DNA from: Synechococcus sp. JA-2-3B'a(2-13)
GTDB taxonomy: Bacteria > Cyanobacteriota > Cyanobacteriia > Thermostichales > Thermostichaceae
Reading direction: 5' to 3'
Length of the DNA: 64,000 bases
Assembly: GCF_000013225.1 (NCBI RefSeq)
Contig: NC_007776.1
Coordinates: 577,277-641,276, forward strand
A program made the position numbers and the translations under genes. Positions 40,356-49,710 of this stretch are shown here, one piece after another. Position 1 is the stretch's first letter. Every line of letters starts with the position of its first letter. The notes under the pieces are model-generated. The model worked only from the letters and a program-made list of their open reading frames with translations, had not been told where the DNA came from and did not search any database.

Positions 40356-42830
40356 ATGTTTGAACGCTTTACAGAAAAAGCCATCAAGGTGATCATGCTG
40401 GCCCAAGAAGAAGCCAGACGGTTAGGTCACAATTTCGTTGGCACCGAGCAAATTTTGTTGGGGTTAATCGGCGAGGGCACTGGGGTCGCCGCCAAAGTTC
40501 TCAAGTCCATGGGAGTGAACTTGAAGGACGCCCGCATTGAAGTCGAGAAAATCATCGGTCGGGGATCCGGTTTTGTGGCCGTCGAGATCCCTTTCACTCC
40601 CCGCGCCAAGCGAGTGCTGGAACTCTCCCTAGAAGAGGCCCGCCAGCTCGGCCACAACTACATCGGCACTGAGCACCTGCTCCTGGGACTAATCCGAGAA
40701 GGGGAAGGGGTGGCAGCCCGCGTTTTGGAAAACCTGGGGGTGGATCTGTCCAAGGTGCGCACCCAGGTGATCCGCATGTTGGGCGAGACTGCCGAAGTGA
40801 CGGCAGGGGGGGGATCCTCCAGCCGCACCAAAACGCCCACCCTGGACGAATTCGGCTCCAACCTCACCCAACTGGCCCAGGAGGGCAAGCTGGATCCGGT
40901 GGTCGGTCGGACGCGGGAGATCGAGCGGGTGATCCAGATCTTGGGCCGCCGCACCAAGAACAACCCCGTCCTCATTGGCGAGCCGGGGGTAGGCAAAACC
41001 GCCATCGCCGAGGGTTTGGCCCAGCGCATCGTGCAGGGGGATGTGCCGGATATTTTGGCCGACAAGCGGGTGATCAGCCTGGATATTGGTTTGCTGGTGG
41101 CCGGCACCAAGTACCGCGGCGAGTTTGAAGAGCGCCTCAAGAAAATCATGGATGAGATCCGCAATGCCGGCAACATCATCCTGGTCATCGACGAGGTGCA
41201 TACCCTGATCGGGGCCGGGGCTGCGGAAGGGGCGATTGATGCCGCCAACATCCTCAAGCCTGCTTTGGCCCGCGGCGAGCTGCAGTGCATCGGCGCCACC
41301 ACCCTGGATGAGTACCGCAAGCACATCGAGCGGGATGCTGCTCTGGAGCGCCGCTTCCAGCCCATCATGGTGGGCGAGCCGACGGTCTCCGAGACCATCG
41401 AGATCCTGTTTGGCTTGCGGGAGCGCTACGAGCAGCACCACAAGCTGAAGATCTCCGATGCCGCCTTGGATGCGGCAGCCAAGCTGGCCGACCAGTACAT
41501 CTCCGACCGGTTCTTGCCAGATAAGGCCATCGATTTGATCGACGAGGCTGCTTCGCGGGTGCGCCTGATCAACTCTCAACTGCCCCCGGCGGCCCGGGAG
41601 CTGGATCAAGAGTTGCGGCGAGTGCTCAAGGAGAAAGACGCTGCGGTGCGGGCCCAGAACTTCGACAAGGCTGGTGAGCTGCGGGATCGGGAGATGGAGA
41701 TCAAGCAGCAGATCCGCGCCATTGCCGCTGCCAAAAAAGCCGAGGAGAGCAGCCGCAGCGAAATGCCTGAGGTAACCGAAGAGGACGTGGCCCAAGTGGT
41801 CAGCGCCTGGACGGGGGTGCCGGTGGCCAAGCTGACCGAGAGCGAGTCAGTGAAGCTGCTGAACATGGAAGAAACCCTGCACCAGCGCATCATCGGCCAA
41901 GACGAAGCGGTGCGGGCCATCTCCCGGGCCATCCGCCGCGCTCGGGTGGGGCTGAAAAATCCCAACCGCCCCATCGCCAGCTTCATCTTCTCCGGCCCAA
42001 CAGGGGTGGGCAAAACCGAGCTGACCAAGGCTTTGGCAGCCTACTTCTTCGGCTCCGAGTCGGCCATGATCCGCCTCGACATGTCGGAATACATGGAGCG
42101 GCACACGGTCAGCAAGCTGATCGGATCCCCGCCGGGCTATGTGGGCTACAACGAGGGGGGTCAGCTCACAGAAGCGGTGCGGCGTCGCCCCTACACGGTG
42201 GTGCTTTTCGATGAGATCGAGAAGGCGCACCCGGATGTGTTTAACCTATTGCTGCAAATCCTGGAGGATGGCCGCCTGACCGATGCCAAAGGCCGCACGG
42301 TGGACTTCAAGAACACCCTGATCGTGATGACCTCTAACATCGGCTCGAAGGTCATCGAGAAGGGCGGCGGTAGCCTCGGCTTCGAGTTCAACACCAACGA
42401 CGAGGATGCCAACTACAACCGCATCCGCAACCTGGTGAACGAGGAGCTGAAGCAGTACTTCCGTCCGGAGTTCCTCAACCGCGTGGACGAGATCATCGTC
42501 TTCCGGCAACTGACCAAGGATGAGGTGAAGCAGATTGCCGACATCCTGCTCAAGGAAGTGTTTGACCGCATGACGGAGAAGAAAATCCGCCTTACGGTCA
42601 GCGACCGCTTCAAAGACTTGGTGGTGGAGGAGGGGTATAACCCCAGCTACGGGGCACGCCCGCTGCGCCGCGCCATCCAACGCCTGCTGGAAGACATCCT
42701 GGCGGAAGAGATCCTGACTGGGCATGTCCGGGAGGGATCGGAGGTGCTCATCGATGTGGATGAGGAGCGCAAGCCCAAGGTGCTGGTCACGGAGCCGGAG
42801 CGGGTTCTCTTGCCTCAAGGGGCGGAGTAA
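40356..42830 (+). CDS. clpC: ClpC, Hsp100 ATPase of the Clp protease
   Basis: An 824-residue AAA+ unfoldase. The N-domain ([20 protein letters not shown]) has two repeats; the first AAA module has Walker [10 protein letters not shown] near residue 208, and the second GPTGVGKTE near residue 547. A UVR-like middle segment ([17 protein letters not shown]) identifies ClpC rather than ClpB. It unfolds proteins into the Clp proteolytic core; ClpR and ClpP genes follow. Length matches cyanobacterial ClpC. A strong hairpin follows the gene. Confidence 0.97.
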   Translation: MFERFTEKAIKVIMLAQEEARRLGHNFVGTEQILLGLIGEGTGVAAKVLKSMGVNLKDARIEVEKIIGRGSGFVAVEIPFTPRAKRVLELSLEEARQLGHNYIGTEHLLLGLIREGEGVAARVLENLGVDLSKVRTQVIRMLGETAEVTAGGGSSSRTKTPTLDEFGSNLTQLAQEGKLDPVVGRTREIERVIQILGRRTKNNPVLIGEPGVGKTAIAEGLAQRIVQGDVPDILADKRVISLDIGLLVAGTKYRGEFEERLKKIMDEIRNAGNIILVIDEVHTLIGAGAAEGAIDAANILKPALARGELQCIGATTLDEYRKHIERDAALERRFQPIMVGEPTVSETIEILFGLRERYEQHHKLKISDAALDAAAKLADQYISDRFLPDKAIDLIDEAASRVRLINSQLPPAARELDQELRRVLKEKDAAVRAQNFDKAGELRDREMEIKQQIRAIAAAKKAEESSRSEMPEVTEEDVAQVVSAWTGVPVAKLTESESVKLLNMEETLHQRIIGQDEAVRAISRAIRRARVGLKNPNRPIASFIFSGPTGVGKTELTKALAAYFFGSESAMIRLDMSEYMERHTVSKLIGSPPGYVGYNEGGQLTEAVRRRPYTVVLFDEIEKAHPDVFNLLLQILEDGRLTDAKGRTVDFKNTLIVMTSNIGSKVIEKGGGSLGFEFNTNDEDANYNRIRNLVNEELKQYFRPEFLNRVDEIIVFRQLTKDEVKQIADILLKEVFDRMTEKKIRLTVSDRFKDLVVEEGYNPSYGARPLRRAIQRLLEDILAEEILTGHVREGSEVLIDVDEERKPKVLVTEPERVLLPQGAE

Positions 42831-42857
42831 AGCTGGCTTTGAGAGGTCCTCAGACTG

Positions 42858-42890
42858 CAAGGGATCCGTTGGGATGCTGCGGATCCCTTG
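42858..42890 (+). terminator. Rho-independent-like terminator after clpC
   Basis: CAAGGGATCCG (42858-42868) and CGGATCCCTTG (42880-42890) form a perfect 11-bp stem with an 11-base loop, followed by TTGTTTTT. Both arms contain GGATCC. Confidence 0.8.
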
Positions 42891-42957
42891 TGGTCCTCAA
42901 GTGTTGTTTTTCTGGTGTTTTTCAGTTGAACAGACCCAGGCGTAGGAGATCTCTGGC

Positions 42958-43593
42958 ATGGTGCAATCGACCTACTACTACTATGGCGGCGCTCCGGTTC
43001 GTACCCCACCCCCAGATTTGGCTTCGCTGCTGCTGCAGGAGCGCATTGTCTACCTGGGCTTGCCCCTTGCAGAGGAGTCGAATGCCAACGTCACCAAGCT
43101 GATCATCGAGCAACTGCTGTATCTGCAGTACGAGGATCGGGAAAAGCCGATCAAGATGTACATCAACTCGACGGGCACCTATAACTACGACACAGCGGCC
43201 TTTGCCATTCTGGACACCATGAACTACATCAAGCCGCCTGTGCATACTATCTGCATCGGCAATGCCATTGGGATGGCGGCCATGTTATTGGCAGCAGGAG
43301 CCAAAGGATTTCGGGCCAGTCTGCCCAATGCCACGATCGTGCTCCACCAGCCCTATGGGGGCACCCGTGGACAGGCCAGCGACATCGAAATTCGCACCCG
43401 CGAGATTCTGACTTTGCGCAACATGATGCTGGAGCAACTGTCCCGCAGCACGGGCCAGCCTATGGAGCGCATCAAGAAGGACACGGAGCGGCTATTTTTC
43501 ATGACACCAGAGGAAGCCAAAGCCTACGGCCTCATCGATCAGGTGCTGACCAGTTCCAAAGGCGTGCCGAAGTTGGCAGCAGCCAAAAACTAA
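42958..43593 (+). CDS. clpR: ClpR, catalytically inactive Clp core subunit
   Basis: A 211-residue ClpP-fold protein. The usual catalytic serine motif AxSMGA is replaced by GNAIGMAAMLL, so the Ser is absent, while the His segment IVLHQPYGG remains. This is the definition of ClpR, which pairs with ClpP3 in a mixed core that works with ClpC in cyanobacteria. The partner clpP gene follows at 44207, with a broken Uma2 gene between them. Confidence 0.93.
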   Translation: MVQSTYYYYGGAPVRTPPPDLASLLLQERIVYLGLPLAEESNANVTKLIIEQLLYLQYEDREKPIKMYINSTGTYNYDTAAFAILDTMNYIKPPVHTICIGNAIGMAAMLLAAGAKGFRASLPNATIVLHQPYGGTRGQASDIEIRTREILTLRNMMLEQLSRSTGQPMERIKKDTERLFFMTPEEAKAYGLIDQVLTSSKGVPKLAAAKN

Positions 43594-43610
43594 AGCAGAG
43601 GGATCCGTCC

Positions 43611-44190
43611 ATGGTTCAAGTTCCCGTACAGCCTTTAACGGCGGAGGAGTACCTCCACCTCACGGACTGGCCTTATGGAGGACGGATTGAACTTGAAGAC
43701 GGGTCTATTCGGGAAGTGCCAACCGAGGAGCGCATCAACACCCTCATTGAGCTGTTTCTGGTTGCGGAATTGCTCAAGTTTTTGCCCATCCAACGCCTGA
43801 GCTTGGGCCAAGTTGAGGTCGAAGTGCCCGCAGCCAAGGCTCGGTTGCGCAATCCAGAGGTGATGGCTTTGCATCCCGCTATGTGAGCTTGCTGGGAAAC
43901 GGTTGCGGAATCCTTGCCTGCACATGCCCCTGCCGCTGTTGGTGGTGGAAGTCGTTTCCCCCGGAGTAGACAATGAAAAACACGATTATCAAGACAAGCG
44001 CAAAGATTACGCTGCCCGTGGGATCCCAGTGGATCCAGCCAAGCAGTCCGTTTCCGCGGTGCGCTGGGTTGGCGGAGAATACGAAGGCGAGGTCAAAACT
44101 GGATCTGGACGCATTGTTTCCTCGGTTTTGCCCCAGCTGGATTTGAGCGCGGAAGATATCTTACAAGCGCGTCGTTCTGTGTTTCATACT
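43611..44190 (+). pseudogene. Broken Uma2-family (DUF820) gene
   Basis: The first part (43611-43886) encodes LTAEEYLHLTDWPYGGRIEL and NPEVMALHP, then stops. The frame resumes one register over from about 43903 with MPLPLLVVEVVSPGVDNEKH and DYQDKRKDYAARGIP. The expected EYWIVD segment after GIP is missing, and the tail [21 protein letters not shown] follows. So there is a frameshift plus a small deletion. Uma2 proteins have a PD-(D/E)XK fold and are often multicopy in cyanobacteria. It sits between clpR and clpP. Confidence 0.85.
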
Positions 44191-44206
44191 TTGCCAGGAG
44201 AAACTT

Positions 44207-44818
44207 ATGCCGATTGGAGTGCCTCGGGTTCCCTACCGTTTGCCCGGCGAGCCCTATAGCCAGTGGATTAGCCTTGACGATCGCCTGTACCAAGAGCGGA
44301 TTTTGTTTATCGGCGAGCCCATTGACGATAGCTTGGCCAATACCATCGTGGGGGTGATGCTCTACCTCAACTCGCAGGATCCGCAAAAGGACATTGTGAT
44401 GTACATCAATTCTCCCGGTGGCTCTGTGACGGCGGGCATGGCCATCTACGACACCATGAACCACATCAAGCCAGATATCGTTACGGTTTGCGTGGGCCAA
44501 GCAGCTTCAATGGGAGCCTTTTTGTTGGCTGCTGGCACCAAGGGCAAGCGGTTTGCCCTGCCCCACTCCCGCATCATGCTGCACCAGCCTTCTCTGGGCA
44601 CGATCCAAGGCCAAGCCAGCGACATTGAAATTCGCGCCCGCGAAACTCTGCGAGTCAAACGACGCATGAACGAGATCTTGGCGCAAACCACCGGCCAACC
44701 GCTGGAGAAAATCGAGCGGGATGTGGAGCGAGACTTTTACCTCTCGGCCACGGAAGCTCAGGCTTACGGCATCGTGGATCGGGTGATCCAAGAGCGCTCG
44801 GAAGCCATGGCCAGCTAA
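44207..44818 (+). CDS. clpP: ClpP protease subunit (ClpP3 type)
   Basis: A 203-residue ClpP with intact catalytic residues: Ser in [14 protein letters not shown], His in [10 protein letters not shown] and Asp in the [19 protein letters not shown] region. The N-terminus [17 protein letters not shown] is typical of ClpP3, the partner of ClpR. Its start lies inside the tail of the broken Uma2 frame. It degrades proteins unfolded by ClpC. Confidence 0.95.
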   Translation: MPIGVPRVPYRLPGEPYSQWISLDDRLYQERILFIGEPIDDSLANTIVGVMLYLNSQDPQKDIVMYINSPGGSVTAGMAIYDTMNHIKPDIVTVCVGQAASMGAFLLAAGTKGKRFALPHSRIMLHQPSLGTIQGQASDIEIRARETLRVKRRMNEILAQTTGQPLEKIERDVERDFYLSATEAQAYGIVDRVIQERSEAMAS

Positions 44819-44925
44819 AGGGATCCCCCCCTTTCCCCCAGCAACAGGTCGAGGGGTTGGGAAAGGTTGGGAGGGATCCCTTCAAGGGGTGGAGTTCAGT
44901 GGACAACGCTAGGAGAACCGGTCGG

Positions 44926-45228
44926 ATGGGCCAACGGCTCTGGAGTGCAGGACTGGGCTGCTGCGCGGGTCTGCTGCTGCTTTGGCCGGAAGCTTGGGCA
45001 CTGCCCCCTGCCGATGAGATCCCGGAAGAGGTGTTGCGGGCCCAGCCAGATTTGCGGGCTCCCTCTCCGGTCGATAATCAGCCCCTCACCGCCGCCGAAG
45101 CTCTAGAACTCCAGGAAGCCTTGGCAGCTCGGCCCGAAACCGGATCTGTCTCTCCAGAGGTGGAGCGGCTGATCTTTTTGCTCAGGCTGCGCAAAGGGTT
45201 TCGAGATCTGTTTCCCTTCCTGTTTTGA
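44926..45228 (+). CDS. Small secreted cyanobacterial protein, unknown function
   Basis: A 100-residue protein from ATG 44926 with signal peptide (SAGLGCCAGLLLLWPEAWAL) followed by PPADEIPEEVLRAQ and DNQPLTAAEALELQEALAA. It ends VERLIFLLRLRKGFRDLFPF. I have seen similar short cyanobacterial proteins with this EIPEEVLR...LTAAE pattern, but no function is known to me. The frame upstream to 44857 lacks the signal-peptide logic. It converges on the CpcT gene. Confidence 0.7.
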   Translation: MGQRLWSAGLGCCAGLLLLWPEAWALPPADEIPEEVLRAQPDLRAPSPVDNQPLTAAEALELQEALAARPETGSVSPEVERLIFLLRLRKGFRDLFPFLF

Positions 45229-45232
45229 AGGT

Positions 45233-45820
45233 TCAGACCTGAAGAGGAGCCGGTGGGATCCCTTTTTGGTAGCGGTAGGGTCCGGCGCGGGATCCCCAGG
45301 TTTGTTGGCCAGTGGCGGCGTCAAAGCCCCGATCCCAGGTGATGAATTCGCTGGGGGTGAGGTCGAACTCGATGTGGATATAGGTGCTATCCCCGGGGTT
45401 CAGACGACATTCTCCACCTGGCAGCATTTCGCCGTGGTAGCAGTCTGGGCGCTTTTCCACCAAAATGCGACAACCGGGCAAATGCTCCAGGTCGGCCAAG
45501 GAGAGCTGCGCCAAGCGCTGCGGATCCTGAGAGGCACCTGCCCAAGCTGCTTGATCCCGCAATTTGTAGTTCTCGATCCGCAAGGGATCCCCCAATACCT
45601 GGAGCACCCGGCTGCGATAAAACTGGCCCGGCGTGTGCTGGTTAAATTGCTCGGTAAAAAAGCCGATCCCCTCCGAGAACAGGTGGGGAAGGCGCACGTA
45701 CCAAAGGCTGACCGGCACAAACCACACCGGCTCTGCCATCGCCTGGGTGCGGTTGCTGTAGTAGCCCTCCAGCCAGTTGGCCAGGGTGTGCAAGTCGGAA
45801 GCGGATTTTTCGTCTACCAT
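45233..45820 (-). CDS. cpcT: CpcT/CpeT-family chromophore lyase
   Basis: A 195-residue protein with the CpcT signature: LANWLEGYYSNRTQAMAEPV, WFVPVSLWYVRLP, VLGDPLRIENYKL, LPGCRILVEKRPDCYHGEM, GDSTYIHIEFDLTPSEFITW and DRGFDAATGQQTWGSRAG. CpcT attaches phycocyanobilin to Cys153 of phycocyanin beta; CpeT acts on phycoerythrin. With no phycoerythrin genes visible, CpcT is the better name. It diverges from the malic enzyme gene, with eight bases between the starts. Confidence 0.93.
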   Translation of the reverse strand: MVDEKSASDLHTLANWLEGYYSNRTQAMAEPVWFVPVSLWYVRLPHLFSEGIGFFTEQFNQHTPGQFYRSRVLQVLGDPLRIENYKLRDQAAWAGASQDPQRLAQLSLADLEHLPGCRILVEKRPDCYHGEMLPGGECRLNPGDSTYIHIEFDLTPSEFITWDRGFDAATGQQTWGSRAGPYRYQKGIPPAPLQV

Positions 45821-45828
45821 AGGGAGCT

Positions 45829-47223
45829 ATGACAAAACTTACCCCCAGCTCTAGCTATAGCATTGCCCTGCGCATTCGCCTGCTCAACCAGCCGGGAGCC
45901 CTAGCCCGCGTCACCCAGGCCATTGCGGAAGTGGGAGGCAGCCTCAGCCAGATCGATCTCATCCACCAATCGGCAGCAGAAACGGTGCGAGAAATCTGTG
46001 TAGATGCCGTCAGCAGCGAGCATGCTCAGCAAATTTACACCGCCGTTGCCTCCTTGGCCAATGTGAAGGTGGAGCGGGTGGTGGACCGCACCTTTGAGCT
46101 GCACCGCGGGGGAAAGCTGCAGGTGGTGGCCAAAAGCCCCCTGGAGAGCGCCGCCGATCTGGCCATGGCCTACACGCCGGGGGTGGGGCGGGTTTCCCTA
46201 GAAATTGCTGCCAACCCCGCCGCGGTCTATGAGTACACCATCAAGGGCAACAGTGTAGGCATTGTAACCGATGGCAGTGCGGTGCTGGGCTTGGGGAATG
46301 TCGGCCCGGAGGCAGCTTTGCCGGTGATGGAGGGGAAGGCGGCGCTGTTCAAGCGCTTTGCCGATATCGATGCCTTTCCTCTGTGCCTGGCCACTCAGGA
46401 GGTGGGGGAAATTGTAGAGACGGTGGTGCGCCTGGCGCCGGGATTTGGCGGCTTTAACCTGGAAGACATCAGCGCCCCTCGCTGCTTTGCCATTGAGTCT
46501 CAGCTCAAGGCCCGCCTCAACCTGCCGGTGTTTCACGACGATCAGCACGGCACCGCCATTGTGGTGCTGGCGGCGCTGCTGAATGCCCTGAAAGTGGTGA
46601 AAAAGAGCCTAGACGAGGTGCGCATTGTCCTCAACGGGGCCGGGGCAGCCGGCATTGCCGTGACGCAACTGCTGCGGCGGGCCGGGGCAGCCCACATCCT
46701 GGTCTGCGACCGCCAAGGGATCCTTAGCCGCTCCCGTTCCGATCTCACCCCCGAGAAGGCGGCCATTGCCGTCGAGGAGAAGGGATCCCTGGCGGAAGCC
46801 TTGGTGGGAGCGGATGTGTTTATTGGGGTGAGCGTGGCCAATGCCCTGACAGTGGAGATGGTAGAAAAAATGGCACCGGATCCCATCGTCTTTGCCCTGG
46901 CCAACCCGGTGCCCGAGATCCAGCCGGAGCTGGTGGGCAATCGGGTGGCAGTGATGGCCACGGGCCGCAGCGACTACCCCAACCAAATCAACAACGTGCT
47001 GGCCTTTCCGGGCGTGTTTCGCGGCGCCCTCGACTGCCGCGCCAAGCAGATCAACACCGAGATGTGTGTGGCTGCCGCTCAGGCCATTGCTGCCTTGATC
47101 CCTGCCGAAGAGTTGGATCCCCAGTGGATCATCCCCTCGGTCTTCGACGGGCGGGTGGTTCCTCAGGTGGCCGCTGCGGTAATCCAGGCTGCCCGCCAAA
47201 CCGGCGTGGCCGGGATCCCTTGA
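45829..47223 (+). CDS. Malic enzyme with N-terminal ACT domain
   Basis: A 464-residue protein. Residues about 10-85 form an ACT-type regulatory domain (IRLLNQPGALARVTQAIAEV). The malic enzyme core shows AYTPGVGRVSLEIAANP, VTDGSAVLGLGNVGPEAALP, MEGKAALFKRFADIDAFPLC and DDQHGTAIVVLAALLNAL, then an NAD(P)-binding domain with VLNGAGAAGIAVTQLL. It converts malate to pyruvate and CO2. Cofactor choice is not clear from the motif. Length and layout match prokaryotic NAD-type malic enzymes with an ACT domain. Confidence 0.92.
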   Translation: MTKLTPSSSYSIALRIRLLNQPGALARVTQAIAEVGGSLSQIDLIHQSAAETVREICVDAVSSEHAQQIYTAVASLANVKVERVVDRTFELHRGGKLQVVAKSPLESAADLAMAYTPGVGRVSLEIAANPAAVYEYTIKGNSVGIVTDGSAVLGLGNVGPEAALPVMEGKAALFKRFADIDAFPLCLATQEVGEIVETVVRLAPGFGGFNLEDISAPRCFAIESQLKARLNLPVFHDDQHGTAIVVLAALLNALKVVKKSLDEVRIVLNGAGAAGIAVTQLLRRAGAAHILVCDRQGILSRSRSDLTPEKAAIAVEEKGSLAEALVGADVFIGVSVANALTVEMVEKMAPDPIVFALANPVPEIQPELVGNRVAVMATGRSDYPNQINNVLAFPGVFRGALDCRAKQINTEMCVAAAQAIAALIPAEELDPQWIIPSVFDGRVVPQVAAAVIQAARQTGVAGIP

Positions 47224-47230
47224 GGGCTAC

Positions 47231-47308
47231 CTAGGGCACCAGGTGACAAGCCACAAAATGCCCCGCGCTCACCTCGCGAAAGGCCGGGGGTGGATCTTGG
47301 CCTGTTCC
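47231..47308 (-). pseudogene. 3' remnant of an oligopeptide-type ABC ATPase gene
   Basis: The minus strand reads PPPAFREVSAGHFVACHLVP then stop, which is the usual C-terminus of OppD/OppF-type ATPases. The rest of the gene is missing; the fragment abuts the duplicated CRISPR segment, suggesting loss by recombination at that junction. Confidence 0.6.
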
Positions 47309-47651
47309 TTCCCTGGGGGGAACTCACACCAGACGACCCAAGCGCTCCCGCAACTCAGCGGCGGCCTGCTCCAGGTGCTCAGGGGTGTAACCGGTGGTCT
47401 CTACCCTGACAGCAAGGTGGGTGTCCTGGCTCTCGTGGAGGTGGATCCACAGAATGTGGCGGCCGTCCTCTGTTTTGCGGTTTGCAGCTTTGAGGCTGTT
47501 TTTGGGGGCAGAGTAAGCGTGCGGGTCGTAGCGGACCAGATCCACCCAGGGAATGTCTCGCAGGAGTTTTTCCACCTTGACCCAGCTGCGAGGACGGTGG
47601 TGGCTGCTGTCGACCTGCAGCTGGATGACTTCGGAGCGAGGTCGGCCTGAA

Positions 47652-47699
47652 AAGGACTCCGTCCCGCTGGCGCGATAGGACTCCGTCCCGCTGGCGCGA
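47652..47699 (-). repeat. Tandem 24-bp units at a filled site
   Basis: 48 bases absent from the paralogue at about 15234, where the surrounding bases are continuous (CCTGAA joined to TCGGG). The second unit begins T instead of A. Confidence 0.97.
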
Positions 47700-48104
47700 T
47701 CGGGAAGACCTGCCCGAGGGATCCGGGGCTGAACTTCCGGCTGTAGGTAGGGCAGGTAGACCAAAGACTTGTATTGCTCATGGATGTAGCAAACTGGGAT
47801 CCCCAATTGGCTGCCCACCACAGCCATGATCATGGCTTGGGCTTTGAACCCACCGGTGGCGGCAAAGGTGACGATCCCCTTGGCGCTCTCTGCCAACTGT
47901 TTCAACAGCTCGGCCATCCGCTCCAGAGAGGATCCCTCTAGCTCGTAGTCGATGCCGGGAAGGGGCACCAGAGAAACCTGTTGTTGGCCCAGTTCTCTTT
48001 CAAAGAAGAGCTTCAAAATCCGGGCACACTCCAGCCCATTGCGGAGTGCAGCAGAACCAAAGCATCGCCGGGGGTGGGATCCAGGCGGTAGTAGGTGTTG
48101 GTTA

Positions 48105-48128
48105 AGGACTCCGTCCCGCTGGCGCGAT
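48105..48128 (-). repeat. 24-bp unit at a filled site
   Basis: 24 bases absent from the paralogue near 15645, where GTTGGTT is joined directly to TCGGCGCTGATC. Confidence 0.97.
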
Positions 48129-48299
48129 CGGCGCTGATCAGCTCCAGATCGGTTCTTTTCATCCAGGCCAGCGCTTGCTCCGGATCCCCGATGGTTTTTT
48201 GTCCCACCCAGGGGCGCTGCGGCTGCAGGTCTTTGTCAAGGTTGGTGAGCAAGGAGGTGCCCACAGTCATGATGATGGTCTGCATGATAGGCGGTTAAC

Positions 48300-48690
48300 T
48301 CAAATTTTTCGAGAGCTCTGTCTTGCTTTGCGCCCAGAGCAGCTGGACTTTGCCGATTCTGCTATCTTCTCTGATATCTTCAAATCTGGAAAGTAACTTC
48401 GTTGCCCTTGATGTTGGTGATGGTGGCCTTCAGTTTTTGACCAATCTGGAAGCAGGCTTGGCGGGCCCGCTGTTGGGTCTAGTCTTGTGGGTATTGGTTG
48501 TTTTGCTGTGGTCTGTCCTGCTGGGGCTCGTTTGCCGCGCCTTGGGGAACGGCGTCCCTGCGACCAGAGTGGCTGTTGGGCTGGGATCCCTGGTGTGGCG
48601 GAGTCTCGCCAGCAGGCATCCCCCCATTCCCGTAGTAGCGGGCCATGCCTAGCCCAGGATCTGCAGCACCTCTGCCGGCCTGTCCTGTAG
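48300..48690 (-). pseudogene. Decayed duplicate of the linker-containing CRISPR operon gene
   Basis: Matches 15820-16300, the gene for the 237-residue protein, with a deletion of roughly 90 bases near 48378, several smaller changes and loss of the 5' half after about 48690. With the CARF paralogue it shows that a segment of about 1.4 kb of the operon end was duplicated here. Confidence 0.85.
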
Positions 48691-48888
48691 GGCTACATCT
48701 TCAGAGACTACCGCAAGTGGAACATTCATACTGAACAGTATCTGCGCGACCTTTGCTTCGAGACTGTTGAAGAATCTAATCACATCAAAATTCGGTTTTA
48801 TGGAGATCCGCGCTATCAAATCGTTATGGCTAAAACTCCTGGCGACTGGAGGGCTGGCTGCAATATTTCAAGGACTCCGTCCCGCTAA
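48691..48888 (+). pseudogene. Possible gene fragment
   Basis: An open stretch without a start codon reads GYIFRDYRKWNIHTEQYLRD, then LCFETVEESNHIKIRFYGDP, and stops at a TAA contributed by a 24-bp unit variant (48870-48893). It looks protein-like, but I recognise no family. An overlapping ATG frame (48767-48997) is an alternative. The AT-rich composition suggests foreign origin. Confidence 0.35.
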
Positions 48889-48893
48889 CGCGA
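48870..48893 (-). repeat. 24-bp unit, CTAACG variant
   Basis: Variant unit outside recognised genes; its TAA closes the fragment at 48691. Confidence 0.92.
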
Positions 48894-49038
48894 TCGGGAT
48901 ATTCGCAACCTCATTTTTGGCCTTTGAGATCCTGAAACGAATAAAGTTTAGTTGCAAACCTAACTTTCTCAGGGGGCACGCAGCTGAGAAAAGTTGAACC
49001 GAGTCCTGATAGGCTGAAGAAAAGTTGGGATCCCTGCC

Positions 49039-49710
49039 ATGTTCTACCTGCCGGTCTCGCTGCTGTTGTTTTTCATGCTGGTGTTGCTGCTGCCTTTCCT
49101 CTGGCTGGGGCTGGCAGTGGATGTGGTGGCGCTGGCGGTGGGAAAGCTGGGGTTCTCGCGGGAGGGAGCGCTGTTACTGCTGCTGGCCATCCTGGTGGGC
49201 AGCTCGGTCAATATTCCCCTCTATCGGGTGAAATGCGAGGTGACGCTGGTAGAAGACCTAGCTAGCTTGTGGATGCGGCAGTTCTGGGGGATCCCTTTGA
49301 CCAAGCTTTCCCAGGAGACGGTGATTGCCTTGAACGTGGGCGGGGGGCTGATCCCGGTGCTCTTGGCCCTATATCAATTTGGGCGGGCCGACAGCGTGCT
49401 GATCCTGGCGGTGACGGCGCTGGTAACCTTGGTCAGCTACTATGCTTCCCACGTGGTGCCGGGGATCGGCATTCAAATGAACCCCTTGATTGCCCCGGCT
49501 ACGGCAGCCTTAGCCGCTCTGTTTTGGGCAGGGGACCAGGCACCGGCAGTGGCCTTTGCTGGTGGAGTTTTGGGCACGGTGATCGGGGCAGATCTCCTGC
49601 ATCTGCCAGAAGTCCTGCGGCGCAACTGCTCTGGCATTCTCAGCATTGGCGGGGCCGGGGTTTTCGATGGTATTGCCCTCTGTGGCTTGTTTGCCCTGCT
49701 GCTGAGCTAA
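49039..49710 (+). CDS. DUF1614 membrane protein
   Basis: A 223-residue polytopic membrane protein with about six helices. NVGGGLIPVLLALYQFGRAD, the HVVPGIGIQMNPLIAPATAA segment and SIGGAGVFDGIALCGLFALL are typical of the DUF1614 family. The conserved GGAGVFDGI region contains an Asp within a membrane segment. Its biochemical role is unknown. The stop overlaps the convergent caspase-like gene by four bases. Confidence 0.87.
   Translation: MFYLPVSLLLFFMLVLLLPFLWLGLAVDVVALAVGKLGFSREGALLLLLAILVGSSVNIPLYRVKCEVTLVEDLASLWMRQFWGIPLTKLSQETVIALNVGGGLIPVLLALYQFGRADSVLILAVTALVTLVSYYASHVVPGIGIQMNPLIAPATAALAALFWAGDQAPAVAFAGGVLGTVIGADLLHLPEVLRRNCSGILSIGGAGVFDGIALCGLFALLLS

Larger units (their letters stand above)
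47324..48285 (-). pseudogene. Frameshifted paralogue of the APE2256 CARF gene, with three 24-bp units
   Basis: Closely similar to the gene at 14907-15803 over its whole length (MQTIIMTVGTSLLTN start, RLGRLV end). Near 48030-48050 it lacks seven bases relative to the intact copy, which breaks the frame into 48285-48013 and 48016-47324. Relative to the intact copy it has one unit after LISAD (48105-48128) and two in tandem after LPD (47652-47699). The flanks on both sides of each unit match the intact copy exactly around the junction. The gene is probably non-functional. Confidence 0.92.

Noticed and set aside
40658-41795. Long antisense frames inside clpC
   Set aside because: Mirror translations of conserved ClpC codons, with no independent evidence.
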